Shown here piece after piece: positions 1 to 12,200 of a DNA stretch of 64,000 nt. Source of the stretch: Symsagittifera roscoffensis (Eukaryota; Xenacoelomorpha; Acoela; Convolutidae); assembly GCF_963678635.1 (NCBI RefSeq), contig NC_087067.1:11639716-11703715 (forward strand), written 5' to 3'. Below the pieces are notes generated by a model. That model was not told the DNA's origin and did no database searches. It saw only the letters and a list, made by a program, of their open reading frames with translations. The position numbers were made by a program, and so were the translations under genes. Each line of letters begins with the position of its first letter. Position 1 is the first letter of the stretch.

Positions 1-238
1 AGTTTTCAGGTGAAATTTGACATTTTCCGATAGATAATCAATAATTAATAAAACTGGAAAAACGCACCTGTTTTTAATTTATTTTCCAATCAGCTGACCG
101 TCGCAAAACAAAACGTTATCAGAGTCCACATAAATTGGCTGACGGTTTAAATCTGTGGTTTTTTATTTGAGTCTAGTATTTGGCCCATACATTTAATTTG
201 GAACCTGTTAATCAAAATTGAAACCGAAATTGTCAAAT
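1..238 (+). promoter_or_regulatory. Sequence upstream of the EGF/SEA/ZP gene
   Basis: This non-coding AT-rich stretch precedes the first ATG of the gene at 239. I see no convincing TATA box or initiator. The transcription start and 5' UTR cannot be placed. The start codon context is AAATATGA, with purine-poor flanks. Confidence 0.3.
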
Positions 239-280
239 ATGAGCGGTTTTTTATGGTTGCTGTTCGTTTTTGGTCCGCAG
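239..280 (+). CDS. Exon 1: signal peptide of the EGF/SEA/ZP protein
   Basis: This is a 14-codon exon starting at ATG 239 with a strongly hydrophobic core (FLWLLFVFG), followed by the donor GTTAGT at 281. It ends in phase 0. Exon 2 (987-1053) continues in frame as VKAILNVEEC and leads into the first cysteines. The start is chosen because it is the only ATG giving a secretory leader in frame with exon 2. Confidence 0.75.
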
Positions 281-3200
281 GTTAGTTTTTGACTTTTCTC
301 TTGCAGTAAAATTTGTTTACCTCCTCCCCTTTAAAAGTTTTCCGGATTTCTGGGCTGTACGCTCCATCCAGGTGAGGCTCTAAGATTTTTCCGAGGGGAG
401 GGGGATTTTCAAAAAAAAATTCAAGAAATTTTGACACCACATTTTTTTAATGATCAAATTCAGTATTCGAGGACACCAAAACACTGAATAGAGCTCAATT
501 TTGAAAAAAATTTCTGCGTTGCAGGCAATTGGAAGAAAGATAGAATGTTTTTAGCAGTTTTTGGAAAACTTTAAACCCAAAGTTCCGTTTTTCGGGGCGC
601 GCTTCTCACTCCACTCAAATTCAGTATTCATTCAAAAAAATTTAAAATCCGTCGGTCGAAACTGAATGGATTTCCTATACAGTGTCAAAGAGAGCCCTTT
701 GAGTGGCAATATGATCAAATTTAGAACCTATTTCGACCAAATTTGCTGCACCACTGGCAAATTTTGAAACAACAGGCCGAAAATTGCGTTTTAGGTGATT
801 TTTTTTGGGGTTGGTCGGCAAAAATGGATATTATAAAAGCAAAGGGGAGCTGTCGGGTGAGTGGCGAGGGGTTAGAATCTCTTCGAATCCCCCCTCCCCT
901 ATTTTTGCTATTTGCTGCGATGAGGGGTGATTGAACAAGAGCCGAATGGCTTGTAACTTATACTGAATGATTGGCTTGTATTTTAGGTGAAGGCAATTTT
1001 GAATGTGGAGGAATGTGCGTTCGGCGGCCAAGACACGGCGCTAGGATCACAGAGTTAGTTTCTCTGGATGGGTTTTATTAGAAATAAATTGCTGATATTT
1101 TTCCTCAGAACGAAAATTTTTTTCTAATTGCAACGAACCTGTAACGAACTGTTGCCGACCATACCTTCGACTCACCCCCCCCCCCCCTCCCGGTTCTGCA
1201 TTATCTCGCGCATATATATATTTCCAAATGTATATCCGAAAAGCTCCTCAATTGTATTTTTTTCAAATATTGGACTTAGTTTTTTTGGCTGTTTCAGACA
1301 ACCCGGTGTGTAATGATACGACTCCCGGGTGCAACTGGGGCGACTACGACCTGTGTATTTCTATCACTGGACAATGCGTGTGTGTTCTAAAGAGTGGGTA
1401 CGCCCTGAACTCCACTTCGCACAAGTGCGACATACGTGAGTATGGCTTTTTCCTCTCATTTCATAACTAAAAAGAGAACAAGCGAGTCATGACGACAATA
1501 AGATGGTGTGTGGATGGAAGACGAATCAATACTTTTTTAAGCAATACTGGGTTCCTGTAAAAGCCTCTGGGATTATAAGAAACAAATTTAGAATTTAAAT
1601 TGAACCTGACGAAAAGCATTTTCTTCGGGTAGCGATCATTTCAAAAAACTTAAATATATACGTCTATTTTTTTCTTGCTTTTACCTTTATCTTCCTGAAT
1701 GGTTTAGTATAAATGTAATCAACTCATGTTCAGATTCAAGTGCTAAAAGAAAGTAACGCCCTGTTGTTTTGAAATTTAATTAACCACTCCAAAAAAACTA
1801 AACACTAACTCAAAAATAAGTTAGTGTGAATCATCTTAACTTCATATTAAGACAAAAAATGTAAAACTGCTGCGGTTAGTTAGAAGCGCTTAAACGTAAA
1901 CTACAAAAAAGGGTGACGTCCCTAAAAATACTGAAAAAGTTCTATTTGGTTTGTGAACAGAGATCGACGAATGCGAGTGCGGAATTGCGGCCTGTGAACA
2001 CGAATGTGTGGACTTGGACCCGATCGTGAACAACGGCACCCGCTACGAGTGTTTTTGTCCCGATGGCTACGAAACATTCAACATTCACTTCTGTCAAGGT
2101 AACATCCTTAGCCCCTTCTATGAAGGTAATCAGGTCTGAAATACGATCTCTTTATCTTATAATAAAATAAACGTATACTTTTTTAAATATAATAAATAGT
2201 TTACAACTTAGATTCAATGTTGACTAAAACCTAGAAGATTTCAAAAAAATGAAATCGAGCACGTCCTGGAACTTTGCAGCCCGATTTCAGGCGCCCAAAA
2301 ACGGGCGGGTGTCTTTTGCATTAACTTCTCCCCCCGATGGTACATGAAAGTATCACCGCAATTGGTCCCGTTTGATTTAATCTTATTTGTTTCAGATATC
2401 AACGAGTGTGAGCTGCAGAGTGAATTCTGTGGACCCTTTTCCCAGTGCAATAACCTAAACGGGTCCTTCCAATGTATCTGCAGTGAGGGATGGGAAGTTA
2501 ACACTACAAGTGGAAAATGCATCGGCTAGTTTTAATTTACAATTTATATTAATTATAAACTTTTTAGCGAAAATTATAACAGTTAAAATGTTCGGAAACT
2601 TGATTTTTTTAATGAAAAAAATTTAAAACCCATTCCATTGACAAATAACAAACCTCAATAATAAAATTTTTCTCGTCAAATTCTCCAAAAAATGCTATCT
2701 AAAAAGACAACACCTTTTTTCAGACATCGACGAGTGTTCGCGAAACACGAGCGATTGCGATCACGACTGTTCAAACACAGTCGGATCCTACGACTGTTCG
2801 TGTGACGCGGGTTACCTCCTCTCGGATTCCGACAACACTTCGTGTCTCGATGTGGACGAGTGTGCTGTGAACGGAGGTGTCGATGCTTGTGGTTCAGAAG
2901 TCAGTTCTTGTCAGAATCTCAATGGAACGTTTCAATGTTTCTGTCAGGATGGATATCAAGGTACTGCTTGACTCAAACTTCGGTCACGGAAACAACCATT
3001 TGTTCACGGAAATTTTGGCCAGTAAAAAGTTTTTAAAATTTTTTCGAAAAAAATTGAGAACATTCTAATTTTCAATAAAGGTCAATGATGATATTTTAAC
3101 GATTAAATTACGATAAAGTAAGTTTCGATAAAAAATAAACGATTACTATCAAAAATATTTTCTCGCAACCACTAAGAAAAGCTTCAAGGCCATAAAATCG

Positions 3201-6200
3201 AATTGCATCAGATTGTTCCGACAACTTAAAGCGGTGAAAAAGTTTGTGTTTTAGTTTTTTCTTTTCTTTTTGTTTTCCACGCAAAATCAGTTGCCACAAA
3301 TAATCGTCGGAGTGTTCGAGTAATTAATAAAATAAAATACTTGCTGTCGTCATTTGAACACTATTAACGAATTTTCAAAAAATATATATTCTCAGTGAAG
3401 AGAAAAACCGGTTCATTTTTTTATTTTTGGTCTTAAATCCAGCAAATAAACCTAGCGAGCATGTCTATACTTTAGAAATTAGATGTTTTATTCAAGAAAA
3501 ATACATTTTGACGCTTCTTTTAGCCCATTAATAACAACAATAAAAAAAGAATAATAATAAAAAAAATACAAAATTGTTTTGATTTTTTCTTTGTTTTTCG
3601 ATTAATTTTGCGATACAAATTGTTTTAAAATATAGAAAGCTTACTTCTAATGTCGAAGTTTCTAGGCTTTTGTTCCCATGCGCTCATGGCCGAAGGAACA
3701 AAAATCACAGCTTGCAAAAAAAATGTTTTTAATAATTTTTGTTGACAGAACTCTCTGCACTACTTGCACTGCAATCGGCTATAATTTTTTCTTAAGTTTT
3801 GTCTTCTATTGTTTTGAAAAATTAAACATATTATAAAAATATTTTCCTGTTCAATGACCTTTAATTTGTAGGAGGCGTGCAAATGGCGTGTGAGGATTTG
3901 AATGAGTGTGACTCAGTGGACTGTCTGTTCGGAGGAGTCTGTTCCAACACTGTCGGAAGTTTCAACTGCTCCTGCCCCTCCGGGTTCCAAAGTGGGCCCA
4001 ATGTTTTATGCCAGGATGTGGACGAATGCATTGTGAGCTCACTTTAAAAAAAATTAAACCATCAAGCAAAAACTTTTGTTAAACCATTGATTTATTAACA
4101 GTTATTAAATTATATTAATGAACCCAAGGGCTTAGCTTAAACCATAAGCTCTGTGGCTGAAGTTAATGAATTTAAAGAGGTTTAGCGTTCAGAGATTTTC
4201 CGGAAAAAAAAAACATTTGTTTCGACCGCTCAGCCAAGATAGATACTTATCAATTACAATAATTAGCAAAAAGGTCAAGGTCAAGACAAGAATTTTACGA
4301 GCAATGCTGCCTTTTGCCCACCACATTTCAGACATCAAATAAGTGCTCTCCATTGGCTTCTGTTCCGAGCGGTTTATTTGCGCAAATCAAACCATAGTAT
4401 CTCCCTGTTCGTTCGCCGTCATGCTAAAGGGATTCTTATGTTTCTTGAGCTCATCGCCAATATTTCTTCTCCAGATTGTTTGAACTCAACCAGGCGGTTT
4501 TTCCTGTTCATCATTTTTTTGAAAACGAATGATGCATCGGGGCAATATGTGTCTTTCATCCTGAGTACGTGTTCTAGCTATTTCAGTCGTCACGTTTCTA
4601 TCGTTTTATCCACGAAGTCCTTTTTCGCTAGAGATGTGTTGGAAGATCTTGTCCCTAGTGAATAATTTGTCGAAGGATATTTGAAGATTTCGATGTTGCT
4701 TAAATCAGATTAATTGACCGGCCAGCTCTCGTAGCTGTACAAGAGTGCGCTTCTCAGACACGTCCTGTATACCTTCACTCCAACTGATTGGGGGATACTT
4801 CTCTGATACCATACTTTTTTAAGGCTCTTAAAACTCCCGATTTTGTTGTCGATTTTGTTGCCGTCCAAAAGGCAAGTGCCGTCTCCAAAACCCAGTTCAG
4901 TAATTTTCATGTCATCTAATGCCATTCCTGCATTATCATTGCGGAGTTCTTTTCCATTATCTAATCAATAATAAGATTAAAATCATAAGGGTAAAGCATT
5001 CAGGGTACGTTCAGGAGTTTTTGGGGAGTCCAAGAATTTCACACACGGGGAGTCCAAGAATTTCACATTCCAGATGTAGTTTCTATTGACACTGTCCAAT
5101 ACATCCTCGACGTCAATAAAAATAAGGTACGCCAATCTTTGAACTTCTGTCGTTGATCCAGGCTCTGACAGATTGTAAAAACTTGATCCCTACAATTTTG
5201 TTCTTTCGAATCCTGCTTGGTGAACCAGCCCATCGTAAGTGGGCTTGAGACTGTTTTTGACAACTTTTTCGAGAATTTGGTACTCAATTACTAACAGAGA
5301 AATGCCTCTATGGTTGTCGCATGCGCATCGAAGGATACCCGTGAGATTCTCGGCTATCGCTGAGCCACCATCAAAAATGAAATCTGGTGGGTTATTTTCC
5401 AGTCCGGCTGCTTTGCTTTTTTGAGCCTTTCTACTGCCTGCTTCACTTCATTGAGAAGTAGCGGGTCAGAGTTTACATCGGTGAAGAATTTTTGCAATTC
5501 ACTTCCTAAGTTGGTCTTTTCTGGCAGAGATGGGTTCAGCAGCTGTACGATGCGCTTGGCCCATTCTTCTATTCGTTTTTTGGAGTCCCAGATATGTTGA
5601 CCGTCAGCACTCATCACAGCTTCGCTGATATTGCCCACTTGCCTGTCAGTTGCGTGGCTACGGAGAAGACGTTCTCAAGGTTGCACAATTCGCTGATTTA
5701 AACAACTCCTACGAACGTTTATCGTAGTACGTTGTTCCAATTCTACGCACTGCCTTTTTTAATATGCTCCGCATTTCGGCCTTCGCTGATCGCTTACGGG
5801 ATTTGTCGCATTTCTCGTTCAATTTGAGTGTGTCGCTGCTGATTCAAGTTTTCAATCTAATTTCGAACTTCTGCGCGAATATTTTCCGAGCTTCTTCTGC
5901 GCTGCTGCTTGGAAGAATTTTTCCTCTGTGATCAATTTGTTTCCACTTCGTCTCCAGTTTTTTTCAACATCGTCTACATCGTTCCTCAGCGTCAAACATT
6001 TGATGTAGCGTATCCTCGATTTCCTTGGCTGCAGCCGGTTGCGTAGGCACTCCAGGTTGTGTCTGACTATCTTGATATTTTGCGTGTATGCCTTAGGCTT
6101 CAAATGGTTCTCAGAGATGACGTGGCAACATCCGTGTCAACATCAATGAAGTTTTTTGCGGTTTGAGCGATGTATAGCTGTATTCTCCGTTGTCTGGAAA

Positions 6201-9200
6201 TAACGATGTAGTTGATCTTGGTCTTTCCATCATTTGAGCTCCAATTGGACTGGGAGGTTTTTTCTCTGGAAAGTTGTGTTGAAACTTACAAGACCATAAG
6301 TACAGCGAAGTTGGCAAGTCGATCTTCATTGGCGTTCGGGGTTCCTATTGTGAAGCTCCCTATGACCTGTTTTTTTTTTTTTGTTCAGTGGAGAACCAAC
6401 ATTGTCTTCAGCGTATCTTTTTGGGGTACAGTTCATTGACACATAATCTGTTGGAGGAGACGTATGCACAGATGATGATGAGTGCTACTGGCACCGCATG
6501 AAATCTCGGGTAGTATAAACTGGGTCCCAGTCTTTCTACTCCATGACATGGTTGGATAGTGGATGTTGGATGCCAATTCATACACCGTGAATGCCTCTGC
6601 TCTCATTCCCGGAGCAGAACACTTTGAGAATGGGTGCTTTTTTATGTCGTCAGCGGTTCTTGTTTCGTGTAGGCAAACGATATCAATCACATGCGTCTTC
6701 AGATCGTCGACTAGCTGGGGGCTTGAAGAGCGTGCGTACGGTCCAAATTGCAATCCTCAAGGGGTTTTTGGCTGGCTTGAAAGCGACTTGATTTTGATTT
6801 TGGTAGCCGACTTTGAATGTGTACCATGCGCGGCTTCACCGGTTGTCAACATCCCTCTGGCTCGTAGCTTTAGAATAGTCATTTTTAGTCTTCAATAGTC
6901 TTCATGTGGTTTTTAAGCTAGTTTGCGGGAAATTCAGGATGGCATTCGGGACGACAAATGAAACAAATTAATTGATATACAAGAACCTTCCCTGGTTTTT
7001 AAAAACTTAAATTCAAAAATACTAACACTGAAACAATCATACTAAAAATAAAATGTTTTTCGTCTTTTAAGACGGAGTCTGGACAACAGTCAATCTGTGG
7101 ACCTTCAACTCACTTCGACTCCTGCGTCAACTCCAACGGCTCCTGGTCTTGCGTCTGTTCTGATGGGTACGAGGGGGGAAATGAGACTGCATGTACTAAC
7201 ATTGACGAATGCGAGGAGGACCCTGGACGTTGTCTGCACGGATCCTGCGAAGACTTCAACGGCACTTTCAGATGCAACTGCAACCCTGGTAATATTTGAC
7301 CACTCTCGAAATAGAGAAAATTCGCAAAATCAGAGATAACTTGAGATGAAGCAGAAACAGGTTCCTTAACAGTTTTGAACCCTTTTTGTTTTTCATCCAA
7401 AGTATCCAAATATCATCTCTATGCTTAAAAACTTTTCCGCCGTCGCGACTAATTTCTCGACCATTGCGACCGAGATACGGTATTTCCAGAGTGTGTCCGC
7501 GACTTAAAACGCTGTCCAGACTATGGGTTTTCGGTCGCGGAATTAACATTTCCGCGACATACAAAGTCGAAGAATTAGTCGCGGACCTCGACCCAGGAAG
7601 TCATTTAGTATTCAATGTTATGCGTAAAATATGGTAGAAAATATCTCAGATTTCAGAGAAGGGTTGAATTATATCATCATATATAATAAGAAATAGGAAT
7701 AAAAAAATTTTTTCCTGATTTTATACTAAACTAGTAATATAAAAACTCGTACTCGAATGATCTTAAATTGCCAAAACTGAAATTTACTTGAATAAATTTT
7801 TCAAATCTGTTTCATATCTTTGATCTATACTTTTTTATGCATTTTCAAAGAGTGCTGCTATTAATATTAAGCTATGTGATGTGCTCTCTGAGGTCAATTC
7901 CATAGGCGGACTTTATCACCCTAAGTTATATATTTACATCATATTTTTTGACATAATTACATCACGTTTTTGACATAGTTAGATCATGTTTTTTAAAATC
8001 CAGGATATGTCACCACTGGCCTTGGCCGAGTCTGCCAGGGCATCAACGAATGTACTGCAAATCCCTGTGGAGCCCAAAGTGCCGGATGCGTAGACTTGAC
8101 CCCTGGATACCAGTGCAGCTGCAACCCTGGTTATTCTGCCGACTTTTTCTCTCCTTGCGCTGATGTAGACGAGTGTACTATTAGTGATTTTTGTGGTTCA
8201 GCCGATCTGGCTGTCAACTGTACTAATATGGAGGGAACATATGCATGTCTGTGCCATGATGGATACGAAGGTATAACTTCTTTCTTAATAAAATCACTTT
8301 TCAGAAGTCACACATGTTAGATACAGAATCACTATGAATTATTTTTTCTGAATTTTACAAAATTGATAAAACTTCCGTTGAGTGTAATTCGAGAATGTAA
8401 ATTATGCTTTATGACAAAATCTTCCCTTATAAATTGTTTTACTTAATGGTAAAAACAATTCATTCCACAGTGTGCATTGTCTTCGTCAGTTAATAGTGGC
8501 TAAAATTTTGCCTGGAATTTCTCCTTTATATCTCATTTAATCACAAAAGCAAACATCGTTCCATTAACTAATTCGCTCAACTTCAAAGCTTTTAAAATAT
8601 ACGATGAAACTTTGTCTAGGTGGCATCGGTGAAGTTTGTGAAGATGTTAACGAATGCTTGCAACAAGACTTCTGTCAGTTCAATGGTAACTGTTCTAACC
8701 TGATTGGTTCATTCAACTGTTCCTGTGACTACCCTGCATACGTTGGAGGAATCGGGAGTACCTGCGAGGATAACGATGAGTGCCTGGATCTCGGAGACGA
8801 AATCTGTGGAGCAAATGATACATACACAAGCTGCAGCAACACACACGGGGGATTCCTATGTGAGTGTTCCGACGGCTTCCGAAGCAATGTATCGGAACCC
8901 TGCACCAACGTCGACGAATGTTCCGAGCAGCAACTTCTGAATCTTTGCGGTGTCAATTCAACCAGTTGTGATGACGTTGTAGGGTCCTATCAGTGCAATT
9001 GTATCAAAGGTTTTAACGCGTCGGAAGGATCTGTATGCGAAGATGTTAACGAGTGTTGGAGTATATCTTGCGATGGTCGCGGCGTTTGTATGAATACTAT
9101 CGGTTTCTTTTACTGCGACTGCTTTTCGGGCTATAGATTGGAGACTGAAACTGGTTTTTGCAATGACGTGAACGAATGTGATTTCGTGAACTGTGGTCGT

Positions 9201-12200
9201 GACGAACGTGCGAGTTGCGTGAACTCAAATGGCAGCTATTTTTGTGATTGCAGCGCTGAAGGAATTTGGAACGGAGATGGTTTTCAATGCCAATGTGAGT
9301 ATACTAACTTTTTTCACAATATACAAATTCAAGAAACCAGCAAGGTCAAGGTTAAAATTTATATGCATACCAGCAGAGCGTTTAGAACATAAATGTGAAT
9401 TCTGAGATATTTGAACAGTTTGGATTGAATTTGTTTTTCCAAAAATTTGACTGCCAGATTAATTGAAGTTTAAAACTTAAAAGTATCGATTCTAATTTTG
9501 CCTTTTTTTGTTTTAGACGGTGAGTACTATTAAATGCATGGCGTGATTTTTTTTTTCAGATTTCCTCTAAAAGCAGTTGTGTTTCAAATTGCATCACAAA
9601 TCTGACAGACTAAATTATATCAACTGCATTTTGATTTTCAGAGCGATCTTTCGAAGCTCAAATTCTGGTCAAAGAAGTTTGGACAGACGAGCTTCTTAAC
9701 AAATCCTCTGAGACATACCGATATTTCACACAAAATATCGTGCAACAGGTATAGATGTCGTCGAAATATAGACCTATTTTTAACATGAATCTAATAAAAA
9801 ACGCAAATGCGTACCAACACTACCAAAACTTCGAGCCGCAATTTCACAAGTAAAAATTCAATGGAAATTTGAGATAATTTAAAACGCTAAGCCGGAAGAA
9901 AAAAACTTGATGGGTTAATCAGAACTTGATTTTAATCAAAATATAGTAATATTTATAATACTTTTTTAAAAAAATTTTGGAAACATTTTTTTCGTATTTT
10001 ATCGAAGAGCATTTTTTGCGCAGTTGATTTTTCTGATTATTCGTTTCAGATCACACGTGCAATCAATCGATCCGAAATGCTGCGAGGAAAACTGGTCTCA
10101 GCGTCTGTCATCGGGATCTCCAAAACTGATTTCATCGTGTATATGAACTTCACTTTCACAAACATAGTTGTAAATAGAGATCGAGCCAGGCGATCAGCAG
10201 ATGACTTGAGTATGCTCAATGAAACTCAAATCTTGGACGAAATCAGGTATCTTTGGTTGTTTTGGTATCGAAATTGGTATCTCTCCATAAAAAAATTGCC
10301 AAAATTCAAAAGTTCATTGCTTTCGTTATATTATTTGTCTGAGACAGAAGTAACACATATCAGGCTGTTTCCAATGCATTTTTAATGCGAAACGGCCAAA
10401 CCGTTGGTTACTACGTTTGAGTAATCAAGGTTTATGTCATTTGTGTTCGGTTACGAACACAACCAAAAAATTTTGAGAAATTAAAATGTAAAAAAATCAA
10501 TATTTTTGGTTTATGGAAAAATGCTAGTCATACAATTTCCATATATGAAAAAATACTAATCATAGACCTTTCATGCAATTTTCTGTACGTATGGAATTGC
10601 ATGGAAAGTGTAGAAATGGTAATTCTAGCAAATTTTCGACTTAGCGTATTTTCTGCGCATTTTATCCTAACATGATAGTGAAAATATTAGTAAATTTGGT
10701 TCAAAATCGGGTTATGGTTAGTTTATTGGGGTCGTATGACTTTGTTGCTTGGGTCAAGATTTGACACCGAAGTCAGATGTTATTTAAGTAAGTAGCGAAG
10801 GGGGGATTTAATTGATAAGAATCATACGACTTCGGTACTTACCCGATTTACGATGCCAACCGCAGGGGGATGTATTTACAAAACGTGAACAAGTCGATAA
10901 AAACCCCGGACTTGGGACCCGTCAGCTTTGACAGGGGGAGTAGGTAAAAGGGAAAAACCATAGGGGGCAGTTGTGATTAAGGGGATGACAGCACCGATAT
11001 GAAGTGGCGTGACATTAACAAAAACGGAGCACAAATAGAGATAAGAAGAAGTGGAGGTTAGAGAGCGGATTAAAAAGAGAACGAGTTAACGAGCGTAAGA
11101 TTCAGTAGGTCCCAGTGTGGTCGCTATCTGAACTCATCTGTTAATTGTTTCACAGCGAGTGAAGTAAGAACGTAAGTCGAAGTGCCTTGTGGAAAATTAG
11201 TTAGAGCAGAAGTTAGTACAAGTCAGAGAGCTTAGTCGACACGTGTACTGACCGAGTACGCAGAGAAGAAATTGTTAAGTGTGTACAGATCGCAAACCAT
11301 TCTGTTGTATATTGCTAAATTTTATGCTGGCCGAATTAGTAGGCCCTTTGTATTCATTCAGACTTATACATATATTGAATTCATTTGAGAGAAAGGAATT
11401 CGTTATACGCGACTTCAAGCGAGATATAGCAAGCAAGAGCATCACTGACTAAGGGGGAGCAATAGAATACAGTAGAGGACAACTCACCACTAAAAATAAC
11501 CCTTTCGGGATTGTCGTTAATACCGAGCCTTAGTGCCCCCCTGCTTTAGCACGGTAAAAGGGATAGCTTCGCAAGACTGTGTGTGAAAATCCTAAAGACG
11601 ACATTGGCGCTCCTGGGTGGGCTTTGTCCTAGACTGAAGTTGCAAACGAACGAACAATCATCCCGTGAGCAAACACGATGATGAACAACGACGATAGAGC
11701 TGCATTGGCAGAGGCTGCTGTGGCGGCAGCGAATGCTTTGGACAGGCAGCAAGGAGTCTTTGGCTTTGGCACCATTCGCCTCGATCGGTTTCCCTCCAGT
11801 AGCTATCAAAACTGGGCCGACTGGAGGAAGCATTTCGCCTGGGTTGCGGATGCTAACAGATGGGAAGATGAACAGGCTCGGATGGTGTTGCCTACGTGTC
11901 TGACAGGATGGGCTCTGGATGAATTTACCAGCATGCCAGCCCACTTCAGAGAGGAGTAAGACGGTTTCCCAGCTCCAACACTTGCACGGATGCTGGCCAA
12001 ACTAGACCAGCGTATGATGCCCTTCCAAACTCAAGCAGCGGCTAGGGCGGAGTTCAAAAGTCTGATGCAAGGAGACAAGGAGGGTTTGAGGGAATTCTCT
12101 CGGCGAATCCGATCACTTGGAGATGTTGCTAATGGAAATGTGGGAGCTCAAGCTCGAGACGATATGAACCGAGAACAGTTCATAGACGGGCTATTTGACG

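Noticed and set aside
743-1313. Small open frames in introns 1 and 2
   Set aside because: They run through splice sites of the EGF gene and carry no domain. Only 987-1053 and the part from 1298 on fit the gene.
10077-10385. A 102-codon frame extending past exon 13
   Set aside because: Codons after 10246 follow a GTATCT donor and lose the SEA-like pattern. The frame there is intronic.
10617-11603. LTR boundary at TGGTAATTC with a 4-bp GAAA target duplication
   Set aside because: Both LTRs share TGTAGAA just upstream. Starting at TGTAGAA gives a 5-bp duplication and puts the polypurine tract directly next to the 3' LTR, which fits better.
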